Source of the DNA: Chloroflexota bacterium
Lineage (GTDB): Bacteria; Chloroflexota; Anaerolineae; Anaerolineales; Villigracilaceae
Direction: 5' to 3'
NCBI GenBank assembly: GCA_021796315.1
Contig: JAJYOH010000010.1
Coordinates: 1-31,365 of the forward strand
Length of the DNA stretch: 31,365 nucleotides
The notes beneath the pieces are model-generated. The model was not told the origin of the DNA and made no database searches. It saw only the letters and a list, made by a program, of their open reading frames with translations. Within the stretch, counting starts at the first letter, position 1. Each line of letters opens with the position of its first letter. The position numbers and the translations under genes are program-made. This document shows positions 23,955-31,354 of the stretch, piece by piece.

Positions 23955-25579
23955 TCAAAGCCCCAGCTTTTTCTTCGCGCCGCTCGCCCATATTCGGGCG
24001 CGGCGGAATGGTCGCCGCATCGCAGCCGATGGCCGCCGCGGCAGGAATTGAGATTCTCGCCAACGGCGGTAATGCCGCAGACGCGGCAGTGGCAGTTGCC
24101 GCGGCGCTCAACGTGACCGAGCCAACTTCCACAGGCATCGGCGGCGACATGTTCGCGCTGTTCTTCGATGCGCGCACAAAACAGGTCAGCGCGTTGAATG
24201 GGTCGGGCCGCGCGCCTGCATCATTGACTCTTGAACGATTGAAAAAAGAAGGCATGAACGAGTTGCCTCCTTTTCATGCTTACACCGTCACGGTCCCCGG
24301 CGCGTGCGCGGGCTGGTGCGACCTGATCGAAAAGCACGGAACAAAATCCATGGCAGAGATTCTTGGGCCCGCCATCAAACTTGCCGAAGACGGATTCCCC
24401 GTTTCGCCGATGACATCTTATTTCTGGCAGCGCGGCGCAGGTCGGCAACTTGCATCTGCGCCGAATGGAATTGAATTAACGATTGACGGACGCGGCCCAA
24501 ACGCGGGAGAGATTTTCAAAAATCCCGGGCTGGCGCGCACGTTCAAAAAAGTCGCGGATGGAGGAAAGAAAAGTTTTTATCAAGGTGAGATCGCAGAGGC
24601 AATTGCTTCCGTGATAAAACAAGCTGGCGGATGTTTAACTACCGACGATCTCGCCGCGCATGTTTCCACGTGGGAGACACCGATCAGCATCAGCTATCGC
24701 GGTTATCGCGTTTATGAATGTCCGCCGAACGGACAAGGCATCACGGCCTTGATCGCTTTGAATTTACTGGAAGGTTTTGATCTATCTTCGCTCGATCCAA
24801 TTTCTGCAGATCGTTTGCATCTTGAAATCGAAGCGATGCGACTGGCTTTTGCCGATGCGCGTTGGTATGTGGCCGATCCAAAATTTTCAGACATTCCAAT
24901 TAAGGAACTTCTTTCAAAAGAATATGCAAATGAACGCCGCAAATTAATTGATCCGCGCCGCGCAACGATTGACCAGAAACGCGGCACGCCGGTCAGCTCA
25001 TCGGACACGGTCTATTTCAGCGTGGTAGATAAATTCGGCAACGCCTGCTCATTCATCAACAGCAATTACATGGGATTCGGAACAGGCATCGTTCCCAAAG
25101 GCTGGGGCTTCACACTTCAAAACCGCGGGCACAATTTTGATCTCGATCCGAATCATCCCAACGCGCTGGAGCCTCGCAAGCGGCCTTATCACACCATCAT
25201 CCCGGCCATGGCCACGCGCGAAAGCGACGGCTCGTTATTCGCCTCATTCGGCGTGATGGGCGGGTTCATGCAGCCGCAGGGACACATGCAGGTCTTCGCC
25301 GCGCTCGTAGATAGCGGACTCGATCCGCAATCGGCGCTCGATCTTCCGCGCTTTTGCATCGATGACGGAACCGCTGGCGGTGTGGTCGCGTTGGAGGAAG
25401 GGATTCCAGACGAGGTCATGGCTGATTTAACGGCACGCGGCCATCAGGTCCAGAAAGTGGCGGGCTGGGAACGCGCCATGTTTGGCCGTGGACAGATTAT
25501 CCTGCGCGATCCGCAAAGCGGAGTCCTGTGCGCCGGAAGCGATCCGCGTGCCGATGGACTCGCAATCAGTTTAATTTAG
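23951..25579 (+). CDS. ggt: Gamma-glutamyltransferase family protein
   Basis: The 542-residue protein is an Ntn hydrolase of the gamma-glutamyltranspeptidase family. It has NGGNAADAAVAVAAALNV and TGIGGDMFALFFD in the large-subunit region. The autoprocessing site is SSDTVYFSVVD with Thr353 as predicted nucleophile, then FGTGIVPKGWGF. It would be cleaved between residues 352 and 353 to give two subunits. No signal peptide is visible, so it is probably cytoplasmic, unlike E. coli Ggt. It may be specific for other gamma-glutamyl compounds. The ATG overlaps the stop of the CBS protein gene (ATGA). Confidence 0.92.
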   Translation: MIKAPAFSSRRSPIFGRGGMVAASQPMAAAAGIEILANGGNAADAAVAVAAALNVTEPTSTGIGGDMFALFFDARTKQVSALNGSGRAPASLTLERLKKEGMNELPPFHAYTVTVPGACAGWCDLIEKHGTKSMAEILGPAIKLAEDGFPVSPMTSYFWQRGAGRQLASAPNGIELTIDGRGPNAGEIFKNPGLARTFKKVADGGKKSFYQGEIAEAIASVIKQAGGCLTTDDLAAHVSTWETPISISYRGYRVYECPPNGQGITALIALNLLEGFDLSSLDPISADRLHLEIEAMRLAFADARWYVADPKFSDIPIKELLSKEYANERRKLIDPRRATIDQKRGTPVSSSDTVYFSVVDKFGNACSFINSNYMGFGTGIVPKGWGFTLQNRGHNFDLDPNHPNALEPRKRPYHTIIPAMATRESDGSLFASFGVMGGFMQPQGHMQVFAALVDSGLDPQSALDLPRFCIDDGTAGGVVALEEGIPDEVMADLTARGHQVQKVAGWERAMFGRGQIILRDPQSGVLCAGSDPRADGLAISLI

Positions 25580-25588
25580 GAGGTCGAT

Positions 25589-25876
25589 ATGTCAGCTTAC
25601 GTGATCGTGGATATTGAAGTGCTTGACCCGGAAGGCTACAAGGAATATGTCAAGGTTGCTCCGGCAACCGTGACTTTATATGGCGGCCGCTATATTGCGC
25701 GCGGCGGAAAAAACGAAACGCTCGAAGGCGATTGGCACGCCAATCGATTGGTCATCCTTGAATTCGAGAACAGCGAAAAAGCAAAGGCATGGTTGAATTC
25801 GCCTGAATACGCGCCGGCGCGAAAATTGCGGCACAAATATGCAAAGTCAAACATGGTCGTTGTCGAAGGCGCTTAG
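25589..25876 (+). CDS. DUF1330 family protein
   Basis: The 95-residue protein matches DUF1330 small ferredoxin-like-fold proteins: MSAYVIVDIEVLDPEGYKEY, LYGGRYIARGG, RLVILEFENSEKAKAWLNSPEY. Its biochemical role is not established. The start has AGGAGG 6 bases upstream, and the gene begins 9 bases after ggt, so it is co-transcribed with it. Confidence 0.92.
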   Translation: MSAYVIVDIEVLDPEGYKEYVKVAPATVTLYGGRYIARGGKNETLEGDWHANRLVILEFENSEKAKAWLNSPEYAPARKLRHKYAKSNMVVVEGA

Positions 25877-25923
25877 GCTGGCAAACGCCGGATAAGCGCA
25901 GCCTGCCCATTTGACCTGCATGG

Positions 25924-25929
25924 TATAAT
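25924..25929 (+). promoter_or_regulatory. Putative extended -10 box of the zinc-ribbon LysM gene
   Basis: TGGTATAAT has the extended -10 form and ends 10 bases before the ATG. No Shine-Dalgarno sequence is present, so a 3-4 base leader is likely. Confidence 0.55.
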
Positions 25930-25939
25930 CTTCGCCCGT

Positions 25940-27103
25940 ATGACACCCGAACCTACTTCCCAAAAAACCCAGGTCTGCCCCACTTGCGGAACGCGGCTTT
26001 CCGATACCGCCACGCGTTGTCCCGTTTGCGGAACAGACCTCGGCCCAAAATCAAAAACTTCGATGCCGACCAAACGCGTCGAACAATCTGTTGAAGCTTC
26101 GCGCATGCCCGAAGTGACTCTCAGCCTGCCCATCGCGCTGGGATTGTTGGTGTTGTTTTTGATCGTCGGCGCAACTGTCGTTTATGTTGGATTGAGCGCC
26201 ACCAAACGCGTGGTTAATCCAACGCCGATTCCGACTCAAACTGAAACGCCGACCGCTTCAGCCACACCGACTGATACCCAGCTCCCAACTCTGGCGCCGA
26301 CTGCCACCGTCCAACCGCCGTTCGATTACACGGTCGCGGCGGGAGATACCTGCGGCGGCATTGCGATCACCTTCGGTGTGAACGTACAGAGCATCATCGT
26401 CCTTAATAATCTTTCAGCGCAATGCACCAACCTGGTCGTTGGACAAAAACTAAAGATACCGTATCCCACGCCCACCGCCTTGCCCGCCGCGACCGATACA
26501 CTTCAACCTGCGGATGCAACCAAAGCGGCCTGCGATAAAGTCAACGTGACCGTGCAGGCCAACGACACACTGTCCAGCATCGCTGCCAATTACGCCGTCC
26601 CGCAACAGGCCATCAAGGATTTCAACGGTCTCTCGTCCGACAATGTGTTCATCGGGCAGACAATTGTTGTGCCGTTGTGTATGCGCGCTGCAACTGCCGG
26701 GCCGACTCCCACCGCGACCATCCCGCCGCCTTATCCCGCCCCGAACCTGCTTTTGCCCAGCGACGGCGCAGCGTTCACTCTCGCCAACGATGTGGTCACA
26801 TTGCAATGGGCTTCCATCGGAACATTGCGTGATAACGAATCCTATCAAGTAACTGTCGAAGATGTGACTACCGGCCAGGCCCGCCGCATCACAGACTATG
26901 TAGCCGACACCAAATACATTGTGCCCACTTCGTTCCGCCCGAACGATAATGTGGCCCACGTTCTGCGCTGGTGGGTTGCCCCGGTACGACAGACCGGAAC
27001 AGACGACCAGGGCAAACCCATTTACACCTCCGCCGGCGCAGTCAGCGATAAACGAGTCTTCACATGGGTCGGCGCGGCAGTACAATCAACACCCACTCCA
27101 TAA
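25940..27103 (+). CDS. Zinc-ribbon, membrane-anchored double LysM protein
   Basis: The 387-residue protein starts with a cytoplasmic zinc ribbon (CPTC at 13-16, CPVC at 27-30), followed by a membrane helix (about 64-86). An extracellular Pro/Thr-rich linker comes next. Two LysM modules follow (YTVAAGDTCGGIAITFGV... and VTVQANDTLSSIAANYAV...), then a second Pro/Thr linker. A C-terminal beta-rich domain (about 270-385, PAPNLLLPSDGAAFTL) resembles fibronectin/Ig-like modules. LysM binds GlcNAc-containing glycans, so it probably joins the cytoplasm or membrane to the envelope. The same mosaic of Pro/Thr linkers is frequent in Anaerolineae. A strong terminator follows. Confidence 0.88.
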   Translation: MTPEPTSQKTQVCPTCGTRLSDTATRCPVCGTDLGPKSKTSMPTKRVEQSVEASRMPEVTLSLPIALGLLVLFLIVGATVVYVGLSATKRVVNPTPIPTQTETPTASATPTDTQLPTLAPTATVQPPFDYTVAAGDTCGGIAITFGVNVQSIIVLNNLSAQCTNLVVGQKLKIPYPTPTALPAATDTLQPADATKAACDKVNVTVQANDTLSSIAANYAVPQQAIKDFNGLSSDNVFIGQTIVVPLCMRAATAGPTPTATIPPPYPAPNLLLPSDGAAFTLANDVVTLQWASIGTLRDNESYQVTVEDVTTGQARRITDYVADTKYIVPTSFRPNDNVAHVLRWWVAPVRQTGTDDQGKPIYTSAGAVSDKRVFTWVGAAVQSTPTP

Positions 27104-27107
27104 ACAG

Positions 27108-27141
27108 AAATTCCGAGGTCTGAGAGACCTCGGAATTTTTT
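27108..27141 (+). terminator. Rho-independent terminator of the LysM gene
   Basis: AAATTCCGAGGTCT (27108-27121) pairs perfectly with AGACCTCGGAATTT (27125-27138), followed by Ts. The loop is only 3 bases. Confidence 0.93.
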
Positions 27142-27227
27142 ATCGACAAAGGGGAAAGATTTTCACGTGTTCGGTATTCCAAGTTATTAACTTGCAAGAT
27201 AATCAAATTTCAAACAAGGAAATGATT

Positions 27228-27419
27228 ATGAAGATGGCCCTCAACATATTGGCGGTTCTTTTTATTTTGGCAGGCGGCATTTGGTTCCTGCAAGGTATCG
27301 ACATAATCCCCGGCAGCTTCATGACCGGTGATCCGCAATGGACGATCAATGGCGGGATTACGATCGTCATCGGCGGCATAATTTTATGGTGGAACAATCG
27401 CCGCAGGAAAAGATCATGA
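27228..27419 (+). CDS. Small two-helix membrane protein
   Basis: This 63-residue protein has two hydrophobic helices (about 3-24 and 41-57) around a short loop (IIPGSFMTGDPQW) and a basic tail (NNRRRKRS). The ATG at 27228 is selected because AAGGA lies 7 bases upstream; an earlier in-frame ATG at 27222 leaves only one base after the Shine-Dalgarno. A similar 'ILAGGIWFLQG...PGSFMTG' pattern is seen in small conserved bacterial membrane proteins of unknown function. It overlaps the next gene by 4 bases. Confidence 0.8.
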   Translation: MKMALNILAVLFILAGGIWFLQGIDIIPGSFMTGDPQWTINGGITIVIGGIILWWNNRRRKRS

Positions 27420-27634
27420 CTGATACAATTCAAATTGGCGACCGCATAAAAATCCTGCTCGATTCCAAATTTGGAATCAACAGCGGCTGGTTCGAGGGAA
27501 CGGTTGTAAAAATCGATCCTTATTCAAATCATCGCAGTTTTTATTGGGTCGAGCTGGATGCGGACGCGCAAGCCATCCTGGGCATCCAACAAATTTCTGT
27601 TTTCAATCCGAAAAACATCAAGAGAATTGGATAA
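27416..27634 (+). CDS. Small protein of unknown function, possible SH3/KOW-like barrel
   Basis: From the ATG at 27416 the product is 72 residues, with alternating beta-strand-like segments (IQIGDRIKILLD, GWFEGTVVKIDPYS, FYWVELD). This suggests a small barrel, but no family is recognised. The ATG overlaps the preceding TGA (ATGA), which supports this start over one at 27338 lying inside the upstream gene. The methyltransferase gene follows after 5 bases. Confidence 0.65.
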   Translation: MTDTIQIGDRIKILLDSKFGINSGWFEGTVVKIDPYSNHRSFYWVELDADAQAILGIQQISVFNPKNIKRIG

Positions 27635-27639
27635 GATCC

Positions 27640-28665
27640 ATGCCTGCCGAATCCATCACGCGCCTGCTCGAAAAAGCAATTGCCTCGCGCGAAACGTTAT
27701 TTGATACGCGACACGAGACCGCTTTTCGACTCTTCAACGGATTCACCGAGGGCAATCCGCATCTGGCCATTGACCTTTATGCGGGCACCGTTATTTTTCA
27801 CAACTACCACGCTGACGTTGACGCAGGCATGGCGCTCGTCAATGAAGCAAAATTTTTTTTGCAAAATCATCCTCATGTTTCAAAGTGGCTACACGCCGGA
27901 ATTATAAAGTCGCGGAACAGCAAGTTTCCTGAAGAACGAAATGGCAAAATTATTTTCGGCGATAAGCCTGACAGAAAAATAAAAGAGCATGGCGTCTGGT
28001 ACGCGGTCGATCTGACGATGAACCGCGACGCGAGCCTGTATCTCGACACACGCAACTTGCGAAAATGGCTGATCGACAACAGCGCGGGAAAAACCATCCT
28101 GAACTCGTTCGCATACACCGGCAGCTTGGGAGTCGCTGCGACGGCAGGCGGAGCCAGACGCGTTGCCCAGCTTGACCGGAACAAACAATTTTTAAATCTC
28201 GCCAAAGATTCATACAGTTTCAATAATTTTGCGATCCATAAATCGGATTTTCTCACACCCGATTTTTTCCCGGCCATCGCGAGATTCAAAAGCACGAAAG
28301 AATTTTTCGATTGCGTCATCATCGACCCGCCGTTTTTTTCGACAACAGCGCGCGGCAAAGTAGATCAGGAAAACGACAGCGCACGTCTCATCAACAAGGT
28401 ACGCCCGCTGATCAACGACGGCGGGACCTTGATCGCCATCAACAATGCGCTTTACGTCAGCGGAAAAGAATATTTGCAGACGTTGGAAAATCTATGTAAA
28501 GATGGTTATTTGAAAATCGAAGAATTGATTCCAGTCCCCGAAGATTTTATTGGCTATCCTGAAACGCGCGTCGCCAATCCGATCACCGATCCCGCGCCGT
28601 TCAATCATTCCACCAAGATCGCCATGCTGGAAGTTCGGCGAAAAAGCCCGGCTAAGGGTCTGTAA
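27640..28665 (+). CDS. Class I SAM-dependent methyltransferase (RlmI/RlmK-like)
   Basis: From the ATG at 27640 the product is 341 residues. The C-terminal half is a Rossmann methyltransferase: motif I is ILNSFAYTGSLGVAATAGGA, the acidic end of strand 2 is AQLDRN, and motif IV is VIIDPPFFST. The latter is an [ND]PP[YF]-type motif used on a base amino group or ring carbon. Relatives methylate 23S rRNA (RlmI at C1962, RlmK-type). The N-terminal part lacks a clear PUA domain, so the target is uncertain. It closes a three-gene cluster with two small proteins. A longer frame from 27544 is discarded, as it overlaps the upstream gene heavily. Confidence 0.85.
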   Translation: MPAESITRLLEKAIASRETLFDTRHETAFRLFNGFTEGNPHLAIDLYAGTVIFHNYHADVDAGMALVNEAKFFLQNHPHVSKWLHAGIIKSRNSKFPEERNGKIIFGDKPDRKIKEHGVWYAVDLTMNRDASLYLDTRNLRKWLIDNSAGKTILNSFAYTGSLGVAATAGGARRVAQLDRNKQFLNLAKDSYSFNNFAIHKSDFLTPDFFPAIARFKSTKEFFDCVIIDPPFFSTTARGKVDQENDSARLINKVRPLINDGGTLIAINNALYVSGKEYLQTLENLCKDGYLKIEELIPVPEDFIGYPETRVANPITDPAPFNHSTKIAMLEVRRKSPAKGL

Positions 28666-28686
28666 ATAAATAACTTCCCGCAGCTT

Positions 28687-28820
28687 CGTCATTGCGAGCC
28701 GTTCTTCCCTGCGCCGAACGCAGGACGGTGTGGCGAAGCAACCCCATGTCATGTACAAGAGATTGCTTTGTCGGAACGCTGAAAAACACAGCGCAAACGA
28801 GCGTCCTCCTCGCAATGACG
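28687..28820. repeat. Dispersed palindromic repeat, CGTCATTGCGAG family, copy 2
   Basis: The ends CGTCATTGCGAG (28687-28698) and CTCGCAATGACG (28809-28820) are exact inverted repeats. The inside contains several hairpins, including CCTGCG with CGCAGG. Relative to the copy at 2791-2873 it is in the opposite orientation and about 50 bases longer. It fills the gap between the plus-strand methyltransferase and the minus-strand BMC operon. Confidence 0.8.
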
Positions 28821-28925
28821 GAGATTATTATTTTACGAACCCTTAAATAATTGTCTTTGCTCGAAAGTGTTCGATTGATGAAATTCGCGGACCCATACGG
28901 CGCGGGGTTTGCACCCATTCATCAA

Positions 28926-29204
28926 TCAATTTTCGATGTAGATCGAATCGACAATCCCCACGATGACGGAGATCACGCAGGCATCTGGATTTTTCAACGC
29001 CTGACGCGCGCCGTTGCCTTCGCGGTTGACCAGAACCGTGTCGCCGATTCCGGCCTGAGTGTTATCGAGCGCAATGAAGTCATCTTCGGCTGACGGCTTT
29101 TCGCCATCAAGCACCAGCGGCTGGACAACCAGCAGTCTGCGATTTTTATAATCGCGGTGGCTGATGGTTGTCACCACCGTGCCGACAATTTTTCCAAGCA
29201 TCAT
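28926..29204 (-). CDS. BMC vertex (pentamer) protein, EutN/CcmL family, copy 3
   Basis: The 92-residue product matches the BMC-P fold: MLGKIVGTVVTT start, LLVVQPL, the central FIALDNTQAGIGDTVLV, and the terminal SVIVGIVDSIYI. BMC-P pentamers cap the vertices of bacterial microcompartment shells. The ATG at 29204 overlaps the stop of the upstream pentamer gene (ATGA) and has GGAG 9 bases upstream. A longer start at 29219 is less likely. The loop KPSAEDD before the central strand is longer than in the other two copies. This is the last gene of the visible operon. Confidence 0.92.
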   Translation of the reverse strand: MMLGKIVGTVVTTISHRDYKNRRLLVVQPLVLDGEKPSAEDDFIALDNTQAGIGDTVLVNREGNGARQALKNPDACVISVIVGIVDSIYIEN

Positions 29205-29521
29205 GAGAATCGACTCCATCCGCGACGCAGGGCGACATCATATTCGCCGTCTGGCCGGACTTCGAGTTCATCGACAATCCCGACCAACGCAAGATCGATC
29301 GGAACAAATTTTATATCGGGCATGGCAAGCGCAGCTTCGCGCGAGCGGACCATCACGCACAGATCGCCAACGCCTGCCTGGACAACGTCCGCGGCAACTT
29401 GCAGCGCGCCGATGGGCTCGAGTTTTTTATTCAACGGCTGGACGACCAAAAGCTTCAAGCCTTCGGTGCCTTGGTATTTGATCGTGCAGATCGCCGTGCC
29501 TTTGACCCTGCCGAATAACAT
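29201..29521 (-). CDS. BMC vertex (pentamer) protein, EutN/CcmL family, copy 2
   Basis: The 106-residue protein has the BMC-P pattern: MLFGRVKGTAICT, LLVVQPLNKKLEPIG, VAADVVQAGVGDLCVMV, PIDLALVGIVDELEV. A C-terminal extension of about 16 residues (GEYDVALRRGWSRFS) is absent from the other two pentamers and could project from the vertex. The stop codon of the small upstream gene overlaps its ATG by one base (TAATG), so translation is coupled. Sequence divergence from the paralogues suggests a separate position or function in the shell. Confidence 0.93.
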   Translation of the reverse strand: MLFGRVKGTAICTIKYQGTEGLKLLVVQPLNKKLEPIGALQVAADVVQAGVGDLCVMVRSREAALAMPDIKFVPIDLALVGIVDELEVRPDGEYDVALRRGWSRFS

Positions 29522-29925
29522 TATTTCAGTCCTGTGCTTTTGAGCACGCGATGAATGATCGTGTCGAGAAGTTTTGAATCAACTTGATTTCCCATCTTTG
29601 CAAAGACCGCCGCGCGGATGCGTCCCTCGAGGGCGGAGAGTTTTGGCTGGTCGGGTTTGGAATTAGAAATGTTTGAAGTAACGGAATCCATTTTCGGCGC
29701 GGAAGAAGCGGACGAAAATCTTGAGATGTAGGGCCGCACCGGCGCGCTCGGAGGCACGTCGGGCTGATCCGCTAACAGTTGGAATCCCAAACGTTTGGCC
29801 TTTTCATAAGCCAGTTCGGTCAATTGAATATTATCGTTGACCTTCAGCGATTTGACGCCGCTGTCGAAAAGATCTTCGATATCTTTCTCGGTGTAAAACT
29901 TTTTAGCCACAGGCCGCCTTGTCAT
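29521..29925 (-). CDS. BMC-associated small protein with EutT-N-like domain and C-terminal helix
   Basis: The 134-residue protein has an N-terminal 45-residue domain (YTEKDIEDLFDSGVKSLKVN followed by LTELAYEKAKRLGFQLL). It resembles the small domain at the start of EutT and of other proteins in microcompartment loci. A Pro/Ser-rich linker follows (about 55-95). A C-terminal amphipathic helix pair (LEGRIRAAVFAKMG, KLLDTIIHRVLKSTG) could bind the shell as an encapsulation peptide does. No catalytic motif is visible. Possible roles are scaffold or cargo adaptor; this is inference. Its ATG overlaps the first pentamer stop by 4 bases. Confidence 0.8.
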   Translation of the reverse strand: MTRRPVAKKFYTEKDIEDLFDSGVKSLKVNDNIQLTELAYEKAKRLGFQLLADQPDVPPSAPVRPYISRFSSASSAPKMDSVTSNISNSKPDQPKLSALEGRIRAAVFAKMGNQVDSKLLDTIIHRVLKSTGLK

Positions 29926-30212
29926 GATTTGCGGAATACAACCGCGCCGTCAACTTCGAGCGAATCGATGATGGACATGATGACGGAATCGACGGGCGTG
30001 TCTTTCGTGATGTTGGTCTGGCGCGCAGACGAACCGGCGGCGGTGAGCACGAGATCGCCAACGCCCGCATCGACGGTGTCAACCGCCACGTAAGGTTTCC
30101 CGAATGCTTCGCCTTTTTCATCGGTCTGGCGCAGGATGAGCAATTTGCGCCCGACGAGTTTTTCGTCCTTGATGGTGGAAACGGTGGTGCCGATCACTTT
30201 TGCGATGAGCAT
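29922..30212 (-). CDS. BMC vertex (pentamer) protein, EutN/CcmL family, copy 1
   Basis: The 96-residue protein has the canonical BMC-P sequence: MLIAKVIGTTVSTI, VGRKLLILRQTD, KPYVAVDTVDAGVGDLVLTAAGSSARQT, PVDSVIMSIIDSLEV. AGGAGAAT just upstream of the ATG supplies a ribosome-binding site. It follows deoC after 94 bases of strongly structured sequence and overlaps the next gene by 4 bases. It is the most conventional of the three pentamers. Confidence 0.95.
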   Translation of the reverse strand: MLIAKVIGTTVSTIKDEKLVGRKLLILRQTDEKGEAFGKPYVAVDTVDAGVGDLVLTAAGSSARQTNITKDTPVDSVIMSIIDSLEVDGAVVFRKS

Positions 30213-30232
30213 AATTCTCCTAAAAGATTACG

Positions 30233-30305
30233 CGGAGTCCGAAGTCTTTGCGAAGCACCCTGCGGGCCAGACTTCGGCTGCGACGACTGGAGTCGTCGCA
30301 CTCCG
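30233..30305 (-). other. Structured intergenic sequence between deoC and the BMC pentamer genes
   Basis: Three nested stems can form a three-way junction. The outer stem is CGGAGT (30233-30238) with ACTCCG (30300-30305), the second is CCGAAGTCT (30239-30247) with AGACTTCGG (30269-30277), and the third is TGCGACGACT (30279-30288) with AGTCGTCGCA (30291-30300). All are perfect, except that base 30300 is shared. There is no U run, so it is not a standard terminator. It may set the ratio between aldolase and shell proteins, or be a REP-type repeat. Confidence 0.65.
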
Positions 30306-30306
30306 A

Positions 30307-31227
30307 TTAATAATTTTTTCCAGCTTGCGATTCTTTCACTGCTTCCCTGCTCGGACCTTGAATGATTTTCACGCCCGCGCTCGCGCCAATGCGCGTCGCT
30401 CCGGCCTTGATCATTTTTTCGGCGTCTTCAAAAGTTTTTACGCCGCCGGATGCTTTAACTCCCATCTCAGGCCCGACCGTGCGGCGCATGAGAGCAATAT
30501 CATTGACAGTCGCACCGCCGCCCGCAAAGCCGGTGGACGTTTTTACAAAGTCCGCGCCCGCTTCTTTTGAAAGCAAACAGGCGATCGTTTTTTCTTCATC
30601 GTTCAACAAAACCGTTTCGATGATGACTTTGACGATTGCGCCGCGAGAATGTGAAGCATTGACCACGCCGCGAATATCTTTTGCGACAACTTCCAGGTCG
30701 CGCGCCTTCAATGCGCCGATGTTGATGACCATGTCAATTTCGGTCGCGCCCTGCCTGATGGCGTTCTCCGCTTCAAAAGCCTTGACCTCGGGGGCGGTCG
30801 CGCCTAAAGGAAACCCGATCACGGTGCAAACTTTGACCGGCGAATCTTTCAGCAATTGCGCGCACAGCGGAACCCAACTCGGATTTATACACACGGATGT
30901 AAACCCGTATTTGCGAGCTTCGAAACAAAGCTGCGCAATTTCCTGTTGAGTGGCATCCGGTTTCAGCAAAGTGTGATCGATCAATTTTGCAAGCTTCAAA
31001 TCCTGCGGGATGACTCCCAGCGTGGACGATAATCTCTCCGCGCCGGCGTTGACAACGCTTCCGGTTTTATCAAAGCACATCTTCACGCACAGTTGATCGG
31101 AACATTCAAATTTGCATTGATAACCTTCAGGATTACTGCTGCGTTCCTGCTCTTCCGCCATCGCGGCGAGGACTTCGTGCGTAATGATTTCAACTAACTG
31201 TTCAACCATCTTTGGATCGGGATTCAT
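30307..31227 (-). CDS. deoC: Microcompartment-associated deoxyribose-phosphate aldolase with N-terminal targeting extension
   Basis: Residues 76-306 are a class I aldolase of the DeoC family: [26 protein letters not shown] (Asp165), VKTSTGF with the Schiff-base Lys229, and KASGGVKTF with Lys258. It cleaves 2-deoxyribose 5-phosphate to acetaldehyde and glyceraldehyde 3-phosphate. About 75 extra N-terminal residues precede the core. An amphipathic helix ([18 protein letters not shown]) resembles BMC encapsulation peptides. A Cys4 segment follows (Cys38, 42, 47, 51). With shell pentamer genes downstream, this enzyme is a likely signature enzyme whose volatile acetaldehyde product is enclosed in the organelle. 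Confidence 0.93.
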   Translation of the reverse strand: MNPDPKMVEQLVEIITHEVLAAMAEEQERSSNPEGYQCKFECSDQLCVKMCFDKTGSVVNAGAERLSSTLGVIPQDLKLAKLIDHTLLKPDATQQEIAQLCFEARKYGFTSVCINPSWVPLCAQLLKDSPVKVCTVIGFPLGATAPEVKAFEAENAIRQGATEIDMVINIGALKARDLEVVAKDIRGVVNASHSRGAIVKVIIETVLLNDEEKTIACLLSKEAGADFVKTSTGFAGGGATVNDIALMRRTVGPEMGVKASGGVKTFEDAEKMIKAGATRIGASAGVKIIQGPSREAVKESQAGKNY

Positions 31228-31263
31228 GATTGCCTTTTCAAATTATTGTGGTCTCGACACCTG

Positions 31264-31354
31264 CACTTGCGCCTGGCGCAAGTGTACGGCGGTGGTTTCG
31301 ATATGGATTTCGATACGCTTCGCTCTCAATCCTACTCAACCACCGCGTTATTTC
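31264..31354. repeat. Palindromic intergenic repeat upstream of deoC
   Basis: CACTTGCGCC and GGCGCAAGTG form a perfect hairpin at 31264-31284. Immediately after, CGGTGGTT pairs with AACCACCG across about 45 bases, with TCGATA and CGCTTCGCTC segments inside. The GGTTTCGATA...ACTCAACCACC pattern is reminiscent of a dispersed repeat class seen in other bacterial genomes. Any deoC promoter would lie here or upstream of the window end. Confidence 0.6.

Noticed and set aside
28666..28925. Protein-coding content between the RlmI-like gene and the BMC operon
   Set aside because: The stretch is mostly the palindromic repeat. Short ORFs there have no ribosome-binding site and follow the repeat's symmetry.
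29205..29219. Upstream ATG at 29219 for the third pentamer
   Set aside because: The ATG at 29204 has GGAG at proper distance and an ATGA overlap, and aligns with the starts of the other two pentamers.
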